A stretch of DNA of 5,304 bases. Origin: an uncultured Clostridia bacterium. GTDB lineage: Bacteria > Bacillota_A > Clostridia > Oscillospirales > Oscillospiraceae. Numbering within the stretch: position 1 is the first letter of the stretch; the number at the start of each line of letters is the position of its first letter. The notes under the pieces are model-generated. The model made no database searches and had not been told where the DNA came from. It saw only the letters and a list, made by a program, of their open reading frames with translations. Shown piece by piece: positions 1 through 5,199 of this stretch. The stretch spans positions 1 through 5,304 of the forward strand of contig CAMJGU010000074.1 in the NCBI GenBank assembly GCA_946405325.1. The letters run 5' to 3'. A program made the translations under genes and the position numbers.

Positions 1-22
1 AGGGCAATTTGCCGGGATTTCG

Positions 23-51
23 TTGACAAAATGGGCGGCGTGTGGTACGAT
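23..51 (+). promoter_or_regulatory. Vegetative promoter of the structured ncRNA
   Basis: TTGACA at 23-28 is separated by 17 bases from TACGAT at 46-51. TG at 43-44 makes an extended -10 (TGGTACGAT). This is a near-consensus sigma-A/sigma-70 promoter. Transcription should start about 6-7 bases downstream, near 57-58, only a few bases before the first base of the RNA's closing stem at 62. That match supports both the promoter and the RNA 5' end. All of this is read directly from the sequence; activity is inferred. Confidence 0.85.
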
Positions 52-57
52 GAACGT

Positions 58-282
58 ACAAAAGGGCGCTGCCGCATGGCGGTTAGCCCTGACGGATCGC
101 TTGAATCAAGCTGGCCGCTCGGGTCCCATCCGGGCGGTCAGCGCGCGTTTATGGTCAGTATGTACGCCGCAAGCGCGAGCAGTACAAGGTACCGAAGGGC
201 TTTCGCCCAACGGCTGTTTCCCATACGCACCACCCCCTTTTCCGGGGAGTGGCTAACCGCCTTTTATGCAACAGCGCCCTTC
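58..282 (+). ncRNA. Structured ncRNA of about 220 nt (possible raiA-motif RNA)
   Basis: A multi-branched RNA can be drawn directly. The closing stem P1 pairs 62-71 with 272-281 (10 bp, perfect). It continues as 74-77 with 266-269 and 78-88 with 251-261 (11 bp, perfect), with TTTT bulged at 262-265. Inside are a 12-bp hairpin 111-122/130-141 with a 7-nt loop (two G-U pairs), a stem 145-147+150-154 with 221-228 that encloses two hairpins (161-165/182-186 with inner pairs 166-170/175-180, and 192-194/211-213 over GGGC-TTTC-GCCC at 197-208), and a C-rich hairpin 230-237/244-252 that competes for the last two bases. The promoter lies just upstream and a terminator follows. The RNA does not match what I recall of RNase P, tmRNA, SRP, 6S, T-box, cobalamin, lysine or M-box signatures. 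Size, branching, stand-alone transcription and the Firmicute setting fit raiA-motif RNA, but I cannot confirm its consensus from memory. That a structured RNA exists is much surer than its class. Confidence 0.72.
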
Positions 283-341
283 CGCAACGGTCACGGGTCG
301 AACCACGCCGTTGTGACCCCGAAGGGGCTGTTGCTTATTTT
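268..341 (+). terminator. Intrinsic terminator of the ncRNA, exclusive with its closing stem
   Basis: Bases 268-282 pair with 321-334 over 14 bp, with one bulged G at 276, and TTATTTT follows at 335-341. The interior holds a further hairpin (284-290 with 308-314). The T-tract and long stem make a convincing plus-strand terminator. The 5' strand of this stem contains the whole 3' strand of the ncRNA closing stem (272-281), so terminator and closed RNA cannot exist in the same molecule. A smaller CCCC-GAA-GGGG hairpin (317-327) can form if P1 keeps its strand, but it lies too far from the T-tract to terminate well. The reverse complement has no T-run, so the terminator is not bidirectional. Confidence 0.75.
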
Positions 342-377
342 ACACCACGCGCCTGACAAACGCAAGGCTTCTTTGCC

Positions 378-857
378 TCAGTCGTAGTCGTTCATCCACG
401 AGTCGTCCCGCGGCGCTTCCGCCCCGCGCGTACGCCCGGAAGAAAAAACTGTTTTTGTTTTTGTCTTTGTTTCTGTTTCTGTGTCGCGAGAAGTTCCGCG
501 CTTTCGCTCGCGCTCACGCCGCGCCTTTTCCGCGGATTTTCCGTTGGCTTCGTACCAGCCGTGGATGCACAGCGCGCCCTCGTCCGTCGTCTCCATCAGC
601 CCGCTGTGAATGAGCGCGTCCACCAGGATCTCCGGCTTCTTCTTCCAGCGCATGATGCCCGCGAGCTCCGCGTCCGGCAGCGGCCCGAGCACGCCCGACT
701 CGTTCTGCGCCATCTTCGCCCACGCCCACAGCCGCGTCAGCTTCCCCACCGCCGTGTCCACGTCCACGCCCAGGAACCCCGCGAAGAGCATCACCTTCGG
801 CGATACGTGCACCAGTGTGTCCACCGCAAACCACGTGGTCAGTCCTCTTGATTTCAT
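378..857 (-). CDS. Phage replisome organizer-like winged-helix protein
   Basis: This encodes a 159-residue protein. The start is ATG at 857, because AGGAGG (866-871) lies 8 bases upstream and the promoter is just behind; a longer in-frame start at 1109 would run through the M50 gene and has no support. Residues 5-105 resemble the N-terminal domain of phage replisome organizers and related DnaD-like proteins: a 'W-F-x-V-D-T-L' opening, the helix 'VGKLTRLWAWA', a '...ELAGIMRWKKKPEILVDALIHSGLM' recognition region, then a 'CIHGWYE' strand. This is judged by pattern recall, not by a search. Residues 106-122 are a highly charged Arg/Lys helix, 126-136 a Thr-Glu/Thr-Lys repeat, and the end is acidic (DDSWMNDYD). 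A DnaD-type C-terminal helicase-loader domain is not visible, so it may be a truncated or minimal family member. Expected role: DNA binding in replication initiation or regulation. It sits alone beside housekeeping and sporulation genes, which suggests a prophage remnant or a domesticated gene. No good terminator follows. Confidence 0.72.
   Translation of the reverse strand: MKSRGLTTWFAVDTLVHVSPKVMLFAGFLGVDVDTAVGKLTRLWAWAKMAQNESGVLGPLPDAELAGIMRWKKKPEILVDALIHSGLMETTDEGALCIHGWYEANGKSAEKARRERERKRGTSRDTETETKTKTKTVFSSGRTRGAEAPRDDSWMNDYD
451..486 (-). repeat. Imperfect 6-base tandem repeat coding Thr-Glu/Thr-Lys
   Basis: On the plus strand the units GTTTTT, GTTTTT, GTCTTT, GTTTCT, GTTTCT, GTGTCG run head to tail. 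On the coding strand they read ACA plus RAA codons, giving alternating Thr and Glu/Lys at residues 126-136 of the replisome organizer-like protein. The unit is two codons long, so changes in copy number would keep the frame and alter only the length of this polar linker. The run is pyrimidine-rich and AT-rich inside an otherwise GC-rich gene. Confidence 0.7.
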
Positions 858-869
858 TGGTTCTACCTC

Positions 870-895
870 CTGTTCAAACCTTTGTTCGAGAACAG
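870..895. promoter_or_regulatory. GAACA/TGTTC inverted repeats around the transcription start (candidate operator)
   Basis: CTGTTC (870-875) and GAACAG (890-895) are inverted and 14 bases apart. TGTTC-GA-GAACA (883-894) is nested between them. On the minus strand 888-875 reads CGAACAAAGGTTTG, close to the Firmicute LexA box CGAAC-N4-GTTCG with one changed base in each core half. These elements overlap the -10 and the expected start site, where repressors usually bind. A role for LexA or a phage-type repressor is inferred. Confidence 0.4.
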
Positions 896-922
896 TATAG
901 CAGAAAAATTGTAACTTGTCAA
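894..922 (-). promoter_or_regulatory. Near-consensus promoter of the replisome organizer-like gene
   Basis: On the minus strand, TTGACA (917-922) is followed after 17 bases by TATACT (894-899). TGC precedes it, making an extended -10. The predicted start is near 887, giving an untranslated leader of about 30 bases with AGGAGG before the ATG. The -35 begins 4 bases after the M50 stop codon, so this gene is transcribed independently of the SpoIVF-like operon, although read-through is also possible because no terminator separates them. Confidence 0.85.
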
Positions 923-925
923 GTT
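913..925. promoter_or_regulatory. Perfect palindrome over the -35 box (candidate operator)
   Basis: AACTTG-T-CAAGTT is a 6-1-6 perfect inverted repeat that contains the whole -35 hexamer of the replisome organizer-like gene. Its position would let a dimeric repressor block RNA polymerase. It could instead be a very weak AT-rich terminator stem for the M50 gene, since a T-run follows on the minus strand, but 6 AT-rich base pairs make that less likely. Confidence 0.45.
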
Positions 926-1504
926 TCATTTTGAACCGTTTCGCAGAAACGATCGCAGCACGCCGCCGAGCAAGCCCAGCGCCGCGAGCAGAAAAAGCGC
1001 GCCGCCGAAGGTGAGCGTCAGGTACGCGCCCAGCACCGTGAGCGTCGCCGCCGCGCTGACGCCCGCGAGCGTCGCGACGCGCTCCCCCGCGTCCGGCCCC
1101 CAGCGCCACGCGAGCAGGAGATAGAGCGCGCGTCCGCCGTCGAGCGGCGGGATGGGCAGCAGGTTATAGACCCCCAGCACCGTGTGCGCGCCCGCGAAGA
1201 GATAGCCCCACTCCCAGCCCAGGCGCGCGGAGAGCGCCGCGAGCAGCGGCGCGGAGAGAAGATTCACCATCGGCCCCGCGAGCGTCACGAGCAGCTCGCG
1301 CCCGTAGGAGAGCCGGTTTACGCCGGGGGCAAAGATCACCGCGCCCATCGCGCCGAGACGCAGCCCCAGCACCGGCACATGGAAGATCGCCAGCGCCGCC
1401 AGATGCCCGCCCTCGTGCATCGCGGCGGCGAGCAGCACCGCCGCCGTCAGCGTCCACGGCGCGAGCGACAGCGACGCGAGCAGCAGCAGGAAAAAGCCGG
1501 GCAA
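926..1504 (-). CDS. spoIVFB: SpoIVFB-like M50 intramembrane metalloprotease
   Basis: This encodes a 192-residue polytopic membrane protein of the site-2 protease family. The zinc-binding motif HEGGH is at residues 30-34 inside a hydrophobic helix, and the second conserved site NLLPIPPLDGG (114-124) supplies the third ligand, Asp122. Hydrophobic stretches cover about 3-28, 36-60, 72-92, 100-115 and 145-182. In Bacillus, SpoIVFB cuts pro-sigma-K in the mother cell to start late sporulation transcription. That role is inferred here from family and from the LytM gene immediately upstream. The protein is short: Bacillus SpoIVFB has about 290 residues including a C-terminal CBS domain, and this one ends after the membrane part (RSFLRNGSK). 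The start is TTG at 1504, with a weak GGGA 8 bases upstream. Only 16 bases separate it from the previous stop, so translational coupling is likely. A generic M50 protease with another substrate remains possible. Confidence 0.8.
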   Translation of the reverse strand: MPGFFLLLLASLSLAPWTLTAAVLLAAAMHEGGHLAALAIFHVPVLGLRLGAMGAVIFAPGVNRLSYGRELLVTLAGPMVNLLSAPLLAALSARLGWEWGYLFAGAHTVLGVYNLLPIPPLDGGRALYLLLAWRWGPDAGERVATLAGVSAAATLTVLGAYLTLTFGGALFLLAALGLLGGVLRSFLRNGSK

Positions 1505-1520
1505 AACGTGTATCCCGCGT

Positions 1521-2381
1521 TCAGGAAAGATAGTATTCCGGATTGAGGTAGACCTCCCCGTCGTGGATCTCGAAATGCAGGTGCGTGCCGGTGGCGTTGC
1601 CGGTGTGCCCCGCCTCGCCCAGCTTGTCGCCGCGCGAGACCTTGTCGCCCGAGGCGACGGTGACGCGGCTCAAATGCCCGTAGAGCGTCAGCACGCCGTT
1701 TTCGTGGTGGACGGTGAGGTAGTTCCCCAGCTCCACGCTGTCCCCCACCGCTCCCACGGTGCCGTCGGCGAAGCAGCAGACCGCCGCACCCTCGTCGGCG
1801 GCGATGTCCACGCCGTAGTGGAACGCCTCGCGCCCGGTGGTGGGATGCTCCCGCCAGCCGAACGGCGAGGTCACCTCGCCCGTGAGCGGGGCGGCATAGT
1901 CAAAGCCCAGCACCCGCTGCTCCGCCGCGGCGTGCTCCGGATACGGCGGCTCGAGCGCCGGGGCGGCGTTCGTCGGCTCCAGCGGCAGCTCCATGGGGTT
2001 CGACACCTCCGCCGCCGCGTCGTCCTCCGCGCCGAACACGGCGATATACGCGTCCTCCAGCGAGTCCAGCGCGCCGCCCTCGCCGGACACGGCGCGGCCC
2101 ACGGCGGAGAACGCCGAGACGAAGTCCGCGTCCCGCGCGAGCCACGTCCCCAGCGTGCCGCGCACGCCCGCCATCGAGCCCGGCAGCAGCAGCTTGAGGC
2201 CCACCAGCGTCACGAACACCGCGCCGCAGACGACGGTGCGCACTTGGTTGAGGGAGATGGGCCGCGCCGCCTCCGCGCTTTTTTGTGTGCGCGCAGCGCG
2301 GGGCGCGGGGCGGGATGCGGGGCGCGGGGCGCGTCTGCGGACGCTCGCTCTGCGTCGGCGGGTTCGGTATGCGGTGGTCAT
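1521..2381 (-). CDS. Membrane-anchored LytM/M23 protein, SpoIVFA-like
   Basis: This encodes 286 residues. The start is ATG at 2381, with AAAGGAGA 8 bases upstream; the longer open frame up to 2468 crosses the preceding terminator and is rejected. The order is: an Arg-rich cytoplasmic N-terminus (residues 6-40), one transmembrane segment (about 48-67), an acidic Pro/Ala-rich linker (about 100-150), and a C-terminal LytM domain (160-286). All zinc-site motifs are present: H188-x3-D192, YGHLS with H236, and H267-x-H269. The protein could therefore be a working endopeptidase acting outside the membrane. The overall plan and length match SpoIVFA, which in Bacillus (264 residues) anchors and inhibits SpoIVFB, and the gene directly precedes an M50 protease as spoIVFA precedes spoIVFB. 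From memory the Bacillus LytM domain is degenerate, so the intact site here is notable. Alternatives are a SpoIIQ-like protein or an ordinary cell-wall hydrolase. Confidence 0.85.
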   Translation of the reverse strand: MTTAYRTRRRRASVRRRAPRPASRPAPRAARTQKSAEAARPISLNQVRTVVCGAVFVTLVGLKLLLPGSMAGVRGTLGTWLARDADFVSAFSAVGRAVSGEGGALDSLEDAYIAVFGAEDDAAAEVSNPMELPLEPTNAAPALEPPYPEHAAAEQRVLGFDYAAPLTGEVTSPFGWREHPTTGREAFHYGVDIAADEGAAVCCFADGTVGAVGDSVELGNYLTVHHENGVLTLYGHLSRVTVASGDKVSRGDKLGEAGHTGNATGTHLHFEIHDGEVYLNPEYYLS

Positions 2382-2413
2382 GGCATGGTCTCCTTTGTCA
2401 TCAGATCGAAACA

Positions 2414-2441
2414 AGCCTATGCCGCGCGGGGATAAAAAATG
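2414..2441 (-). promoter_or_regulatory. Possible sigma-E-type promoter of the SpoIVF-like operon
   Basis: On the minus strand CATAGGCT (2414-2421) resembles the sigma-E -10 (CATACAnT), and CATTTTTT (2434-2441), 12 bases upstream, is a poor match to the sigma-E -35. A start near 2406 would leave a short leader before the ribosome binding site at 2389-2396. Bacillus spoIVF is under sigma-E, which makes the guess reasonable, but the sequence match is weak and the -35 overlaps the terminator of the upstream gene. No sigma-A promoter is seen in this 90-base gap. Confidence 0.25.
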
Positions 2442-2468
2442 ACCGCCGCAGAGAACTGCGGCGGTCAT
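2434..2468 (-). terminator. Intrinsic terminator of the penicillin-binding protein gene
   Basis: The perfect 12-bp stem 2439-2450/2457-2468 has a 6-base loop and is GC-rich in its core. On the minus strand it is followed directly by a run of six T (A-run 2434-2439 on the plus strand). It begins 2 bases after the PBP stop codon. It separates the PBP transcript from the SpoIVF-like operon. In the other direction the stem lacks a T-run. Confidence 0.95.
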
Positions 2469-2470
2469 CG

Positions 2471-5116
2471 TCAGAAGTTTTCAAACCAGCTGTTGGGATC
2501 CTGCACCGGCTCGGGGTTCACCACCGGCTCGGTCTCCGGCTCCGTCGGCGTGGGCTCCTCTGTCGGCGGCGTATCCTCCTCGGGCGGCGTCTCCGTCTGG
2601 TCGACGGGGTTCAGCGGGTTCTCCTCCGGATTCTCCGTCTCGTCCGCGGGCGGTTCCTCCTCCGCGGGCGGCGCCTCGCGGTGGACGCTGCAAAGCCCCA
2701 TCGCCTCCACGTCGCTGAGGACGTAGGCGCTGTCGTCCACGAAGATCGGCTCCTCCGCCGGGATCGCGTCCAGCAGCCCCGCCTCCACCATGCCCGCGTA
2801 GATCTCATAGCGGGACGAGGTGGGCTTGTGCAGGAGCTGGCGGGTGTAGCCGAAGCCCTGCTTGACGTTGGGGGCGTTGAGGTCGACGAGGGAGTGCCGC
2901 TCCAGCGTGTCGTCCGGGCAGTTCATGTTCGCAGGCAGGCCGCTCTCGGTGCAGAACAGCACCGAGTCGTGCCCGTCGCAGGTCAGCGCGGGGGCGTAGT
3001 TCCCCGGTACCAGCACGCTGCGCGTCGAGCCGCAGCCGCTGCCCGCGAGCAGCCCAGTCTTGTTGCAGACCGTGACGCGCACCATGCCGTCGGACGTGGT
3101 CGGGAAGTCCTTGTCCGGCAGATCCTCGTGGATCTTGCTCATGACCATCTTCCACGCCAGCGCCGAGGGGTTGACGCTCTCGGGCAGGATCTTCTCGGGC
3201 GTATCGTAGCCGCTCCACACCGCGGCGGTGTAGTACGGCGTGTAGCCGCAGAAATAGCGGTCCTTCTTCTCGTTCGTCGTGCCGGTCTTGCCCGCCTGCG
3301 TCATGCCGGAGAACGCGGCGGCGGTGCCCGTGCCGCCGGAGCGCATGACGCTCTTCAAAAGCTCGTTCATGGTGTAGACCGTGGACTCCTTCAGGGCGAC
3401 GTGGGACTCCTGCGTGTTGTCGTAGAACATGTTGCCGTTGCTGTCGAGCACCTGCGAGAACGTGCGCGGCTCGATATAGACGCCGTTGTTCGCGAACGTG
3501 GCGTAGCCCGCCGCCATCTCGATGGTGTTGACCGAGCCGCCGCCGAGGGCGAGGTTGCCCACCTTCACCAGATCGTCGTCCGTGAGCGTGGTGAAGCCCA
3601 GCTTATCCTGCAGGAACGCGTAGGACGTCGCCATGCCGAGCTTCATCAGCGTGCGCACGGCGCAGGTATTGGACGACTGCTGCAGGGCGAACTGGATGGT
3701 GGAAAGCCCGCGGTAGCCGCGGTAGGCGTTGACCGGCCACGCGCTGCCGTTGAGCTCCATGACGGGATAGTCGTCGATGACGCTCGCCGCCGTGACGACG
3801 CCCGCTTCCAGCGCGGGAGCGTAGACCGACAGCGGCTTGATCGCGGAGCCGCACTGGGTGTTGTTCGCGGCATAGCTCCACTCCAGCGCGCCCTTGCGCT
3901 CGCCGACTCTGCCGCCGATGGCGACGATGTTGCCCGTCGCGTTGTCGATGACCGTCATGCCGGACTGGAGCTGCTGGCCGGACTTGGAGGGATAGTCGAA
4001 GTTCCCGCGGTCGGCGTAGACGGACTCCACGAGGTTCTGGATGTCCATGTCCACGGTGGCGTAGATCTGATAGCCGCCGTTGTAGATCATCTGCGCCGCG
4101 GCGCGCTCGCCGTAGCCCATCTCGCGGAACGCCTTGATGACGTCGCGGTAGACCTGCTCGACGAAGAAGGAATCGAGCTGCGTGTTGGCGGCGGAGTCCG
4201 ACTCGTCGTAATGCGTCTCCACATAGTCCGCGTCGCCGACGAAGACCATCTTCTCCGCCTTCGCCGCCTCATAGTCGGCGTCGCTGAGCCAGCCCTGCTC
4301 GTTCATCTTGTAGAGCACGTCGAGCTGGCGGTTGCGGTTCGCCTCGCGCGTCTTGTCGTTGCGCAGCGGGTCGTACTGCCACGGGTACTGCGTGATGCCC
4401 ACGATGGCGGCGCCCTCGGCGACGGTCAGATCCTCGACGTGCTTGCCGAAGTAGGTCTCCGCCGCCGCCTCGATGCCGTACGCCTTGTGGCCGAAGTAGA
4501 CGAGGTTGAAGTACGTTTCGAGGATCTCCTCCTCGGTGTACTTCTCGTGCAGGCGCAGGGCGCGGAAGATCTCCAGGATCTTGCGGCGGATGGTGACCTG
4601 GTTCTCGCCGGTGACGTTTTTGACCACCTGCTGCGTGATGGTGGACGCGCCGCGGGCGTTGTTGCCCGTGAGCGTGTCGTACACGCTGCGCGCGGTGCTC
4701 TTCCAGTCCACGCCCTCGTGCTCGTAGAAGCGCTGGTCCTCGATGGAGATGAGCGCCTTGACCACATGGTCGGGGATCTGGCTGTAGTCCACCAGCGTGC
4801 GGTTCTCGTCGCCGTGGAGCTTGGTCAGCTCCAGCCACTCCCCCGTCGCCTTGTCCTGATAGTAGATCGTCGAGCTCTGCTTGAGGGTGTACGCCGAGAG
4901 GTCGACGTCCATCTCCGGCTCGAGCACCGTGTCCACGTACTTCATAAACGTGCGGTAGAACATGCCCGCCGTCAGCACGCCGATGGCGAGCACGGTGACG
5001 AACACCTTCAAAACGCCGAGGACGATGGTCGCGCCCACGGATCTCCTTTTGCGCCTTCTGCGCGGCGCGACGCGGCGCGGCGCACTCGGCCGCTGTTCAG
5101 CGCGGCTTTCTTCCAT
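2471..5116 (-). CDS. Class A penicillin-binding protein (PBP1A type)
   Basis: This 881-residue bifunctional peptidoglycan synthase polymerises lipid II with its transglycosylase domain and crosslinks the strands with its transpeptidase domain, outside the membrane. The order is: a basic cytoplasmic N-terminus (12-25 rich in Arg/Lys), a transmembrane anchor (about 29-52), and a GT51 domain with IEDQRFYEHEG (catalytic Glu126), GASTITQQ (156-163), RRKILE with Glu182, and the YFGK...AEGA motif (222-236). The transpeptidase domain follows with GSAIKP (Ser424 and Lys427), SSN (481-483) and KTGT (610-613). After it come a Cys-containing segment (684-733) common in clostridial homologues and a Pro/Glu/Thr-rich acidic tail (814-872), probably a flexible wall-spanning end. 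Every catalytic motif is intact. The start is ATG at 5116, with AGGAGG 9 bases upstream. Several paralogues (ponA, pbpF, pbpG types) occur in spore-formers and I cannot choose among them; placement next to SpoIVF-like genes hints at a sporulation role but is weak evidence. Confidence 0.97.
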   Translation of the reverse strand: MEESRAEQRPSAPRRVAPRRRRKRRSVGATIVLGVLKVFVTVLAIGVLTAGMFYRTFMKYVDTVLEPEMDVDLSAYTLKQSSTIYYQDKATGEWLELTKLHGDENRTLVDYSQIPDHVVKALISIEDQRFYEHEGVDWKSTARSVYDTLTGNNARGASTITQQVVKNVTGENQVTIRRKILEIFRALRLHEKYTEEEILETYFNLVYFGHKAYGIEAAAETYFGKHVEDLTVAEGAAIVGITQYPWQYDPLRNDKTREANRNRQLDVLYKMNEQGWLSDADYEAAKAEKMVFVGDADYVETHYDESDSAANTQLDSFFVEQVYRDVIKAFREMGYGERAAAQMIYNGGYQIYATVDMDIQNLVESVYADRGNFDYPSKSGQQLQSGMTVIDNATGNIVAIGGRVGERKGALEWSYAANNTQCGSAIKPLSVYAPALEAGVVTAASVIDDYPVMELNGSAWPVNAYRGYRGLSTIQFALQQSSNTCAVRTLMKLGMATSYAFLQDKLGFTTLTDDDLVKVGNLALGGGSVNTIEMAAGYATFANNGVYIEPRTFSQVLDSNGNMFYDNTQESHVALKESTVYTMNELLKSVMRSGGTGTAAAFSGMTQAGKTGTTNEKKDRYFCGYTPYYTAAVWSGYDTPEKILPESVNPSALAWKMVMSKIHEDLPDKDFPTTSDGMVRVTVCNKTGLLAGSGCGSTRSVLVPGNYAPALTCDGHDSVLFCTESGLPANMNCPDDTLERHSLVDLNAPNVKQGFGYTRQLLHKPTSSRYEIYAGMVEAGLLDAIPAEEPIFVDDSAYVLSDVEAMGLCSVHREAPPAEEEPPADETENPEENPLNPVDQTETPPEEDTPPTEEPTPTEPETEPVVNPEPVQDPNSWFENF

Positions 5117-5121
5117 AGTAT

Positions 5122-5135
5122 CGGGCCTCCTCCCG
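5122..5135 (-). promoter_or_regulatory. PBP ribosome binding site exposed in a small hairpin loop
   Basis: On the minus strand the sequence reads CGGG-AGGAGG-CCCG: a 4-bp GC stem whose 6-base loop is exactly the Shine-Dalgarno sequence (5126-5131). A second hairpin, CTGCGC-ACC-GCGCAG (5141-5155), lies just upstream in the leader. The pairing is visible; any effect on translation is inferred. Confidence 0.5.
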
Positions 5136-5172
5136 GATCACTGCGCGGTGCGCAGACTCTCTCATGTTACTG

Positions 5173-5199
5173 ATTTTATTATTGTACCACGCCTGTCAA
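5173..5199 (-). promoter_or_regulatory. Probable promoter region of the PBP gene
   Basis: On the minus strand TTGACA (5194-5199) precedes an AT-rich stretch. Two -10 candidates exist: TAAAAT (5173-5178) at a short 15-base spacing from TTGACA, or the extended -10 TGGTACAAT (TACAAT 5181-5186), which has no good -35 at the normal distance. Either would give a leader of about 50-65 bases before the ATG. The exact choice cannot be made from sequence. Confidence 0.5.

Noticed and set aside
186..213. GGTACCG resembling a T-box antiterminator motif
   Set aside because: The conserved T-box sequence around it is missing, no specifier loop is evident and no aminoacyl-tRNA synthetase or amino acid gene follows on that strand.
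289..318. Resemblance to a tRNA T-arm (GGGTCGAACC)
   Set aside because: There is no acceptor stem, D-arm or anticodon arm at tRNA spacing. The bases belong to the interior of the terminator hairpin.
23..387. Two plus-strand open frames (77 and 118 codons) over the ncRNA
   Set aside because: They begin inside the promoter region, have no ribosome binding site, run through strong RNA stems and the terminator, and give unrecognisable protein.
858..1109. N-terminal extension of the replisome organizer-like gene
   Set aside because: It would overlap the M50 gene and the promoter. The downstream ATG has an ideal AGGAGG and the family-like sequence begins there.
1563..2435. A 290-codon plus-strand open frame opposite the LytM gene
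   Set aside because: It is a His/Arg/Ala/Val-rich shadow of a GC-rich gene. The minus strand has a complete M23 domain.
2382..2468. N-terminal extension of the LytM protein
   Set aside because: It would be translated from within the terminator hairpin of the PBP gene. The ATG at 2381 has a good ribosome binding site.
2285..5173. A 962-codon open frame on the plus strand opposite the PBP gene
   Set aside because: It is codon-aligned antisense to the PBP gene and stays open simply because that GC-rich gene avoids TTA, CTA and TCA codons. The product is Arg/Val/His-rich without recognisable domains, and the PBP motifs on the other strand are complete.
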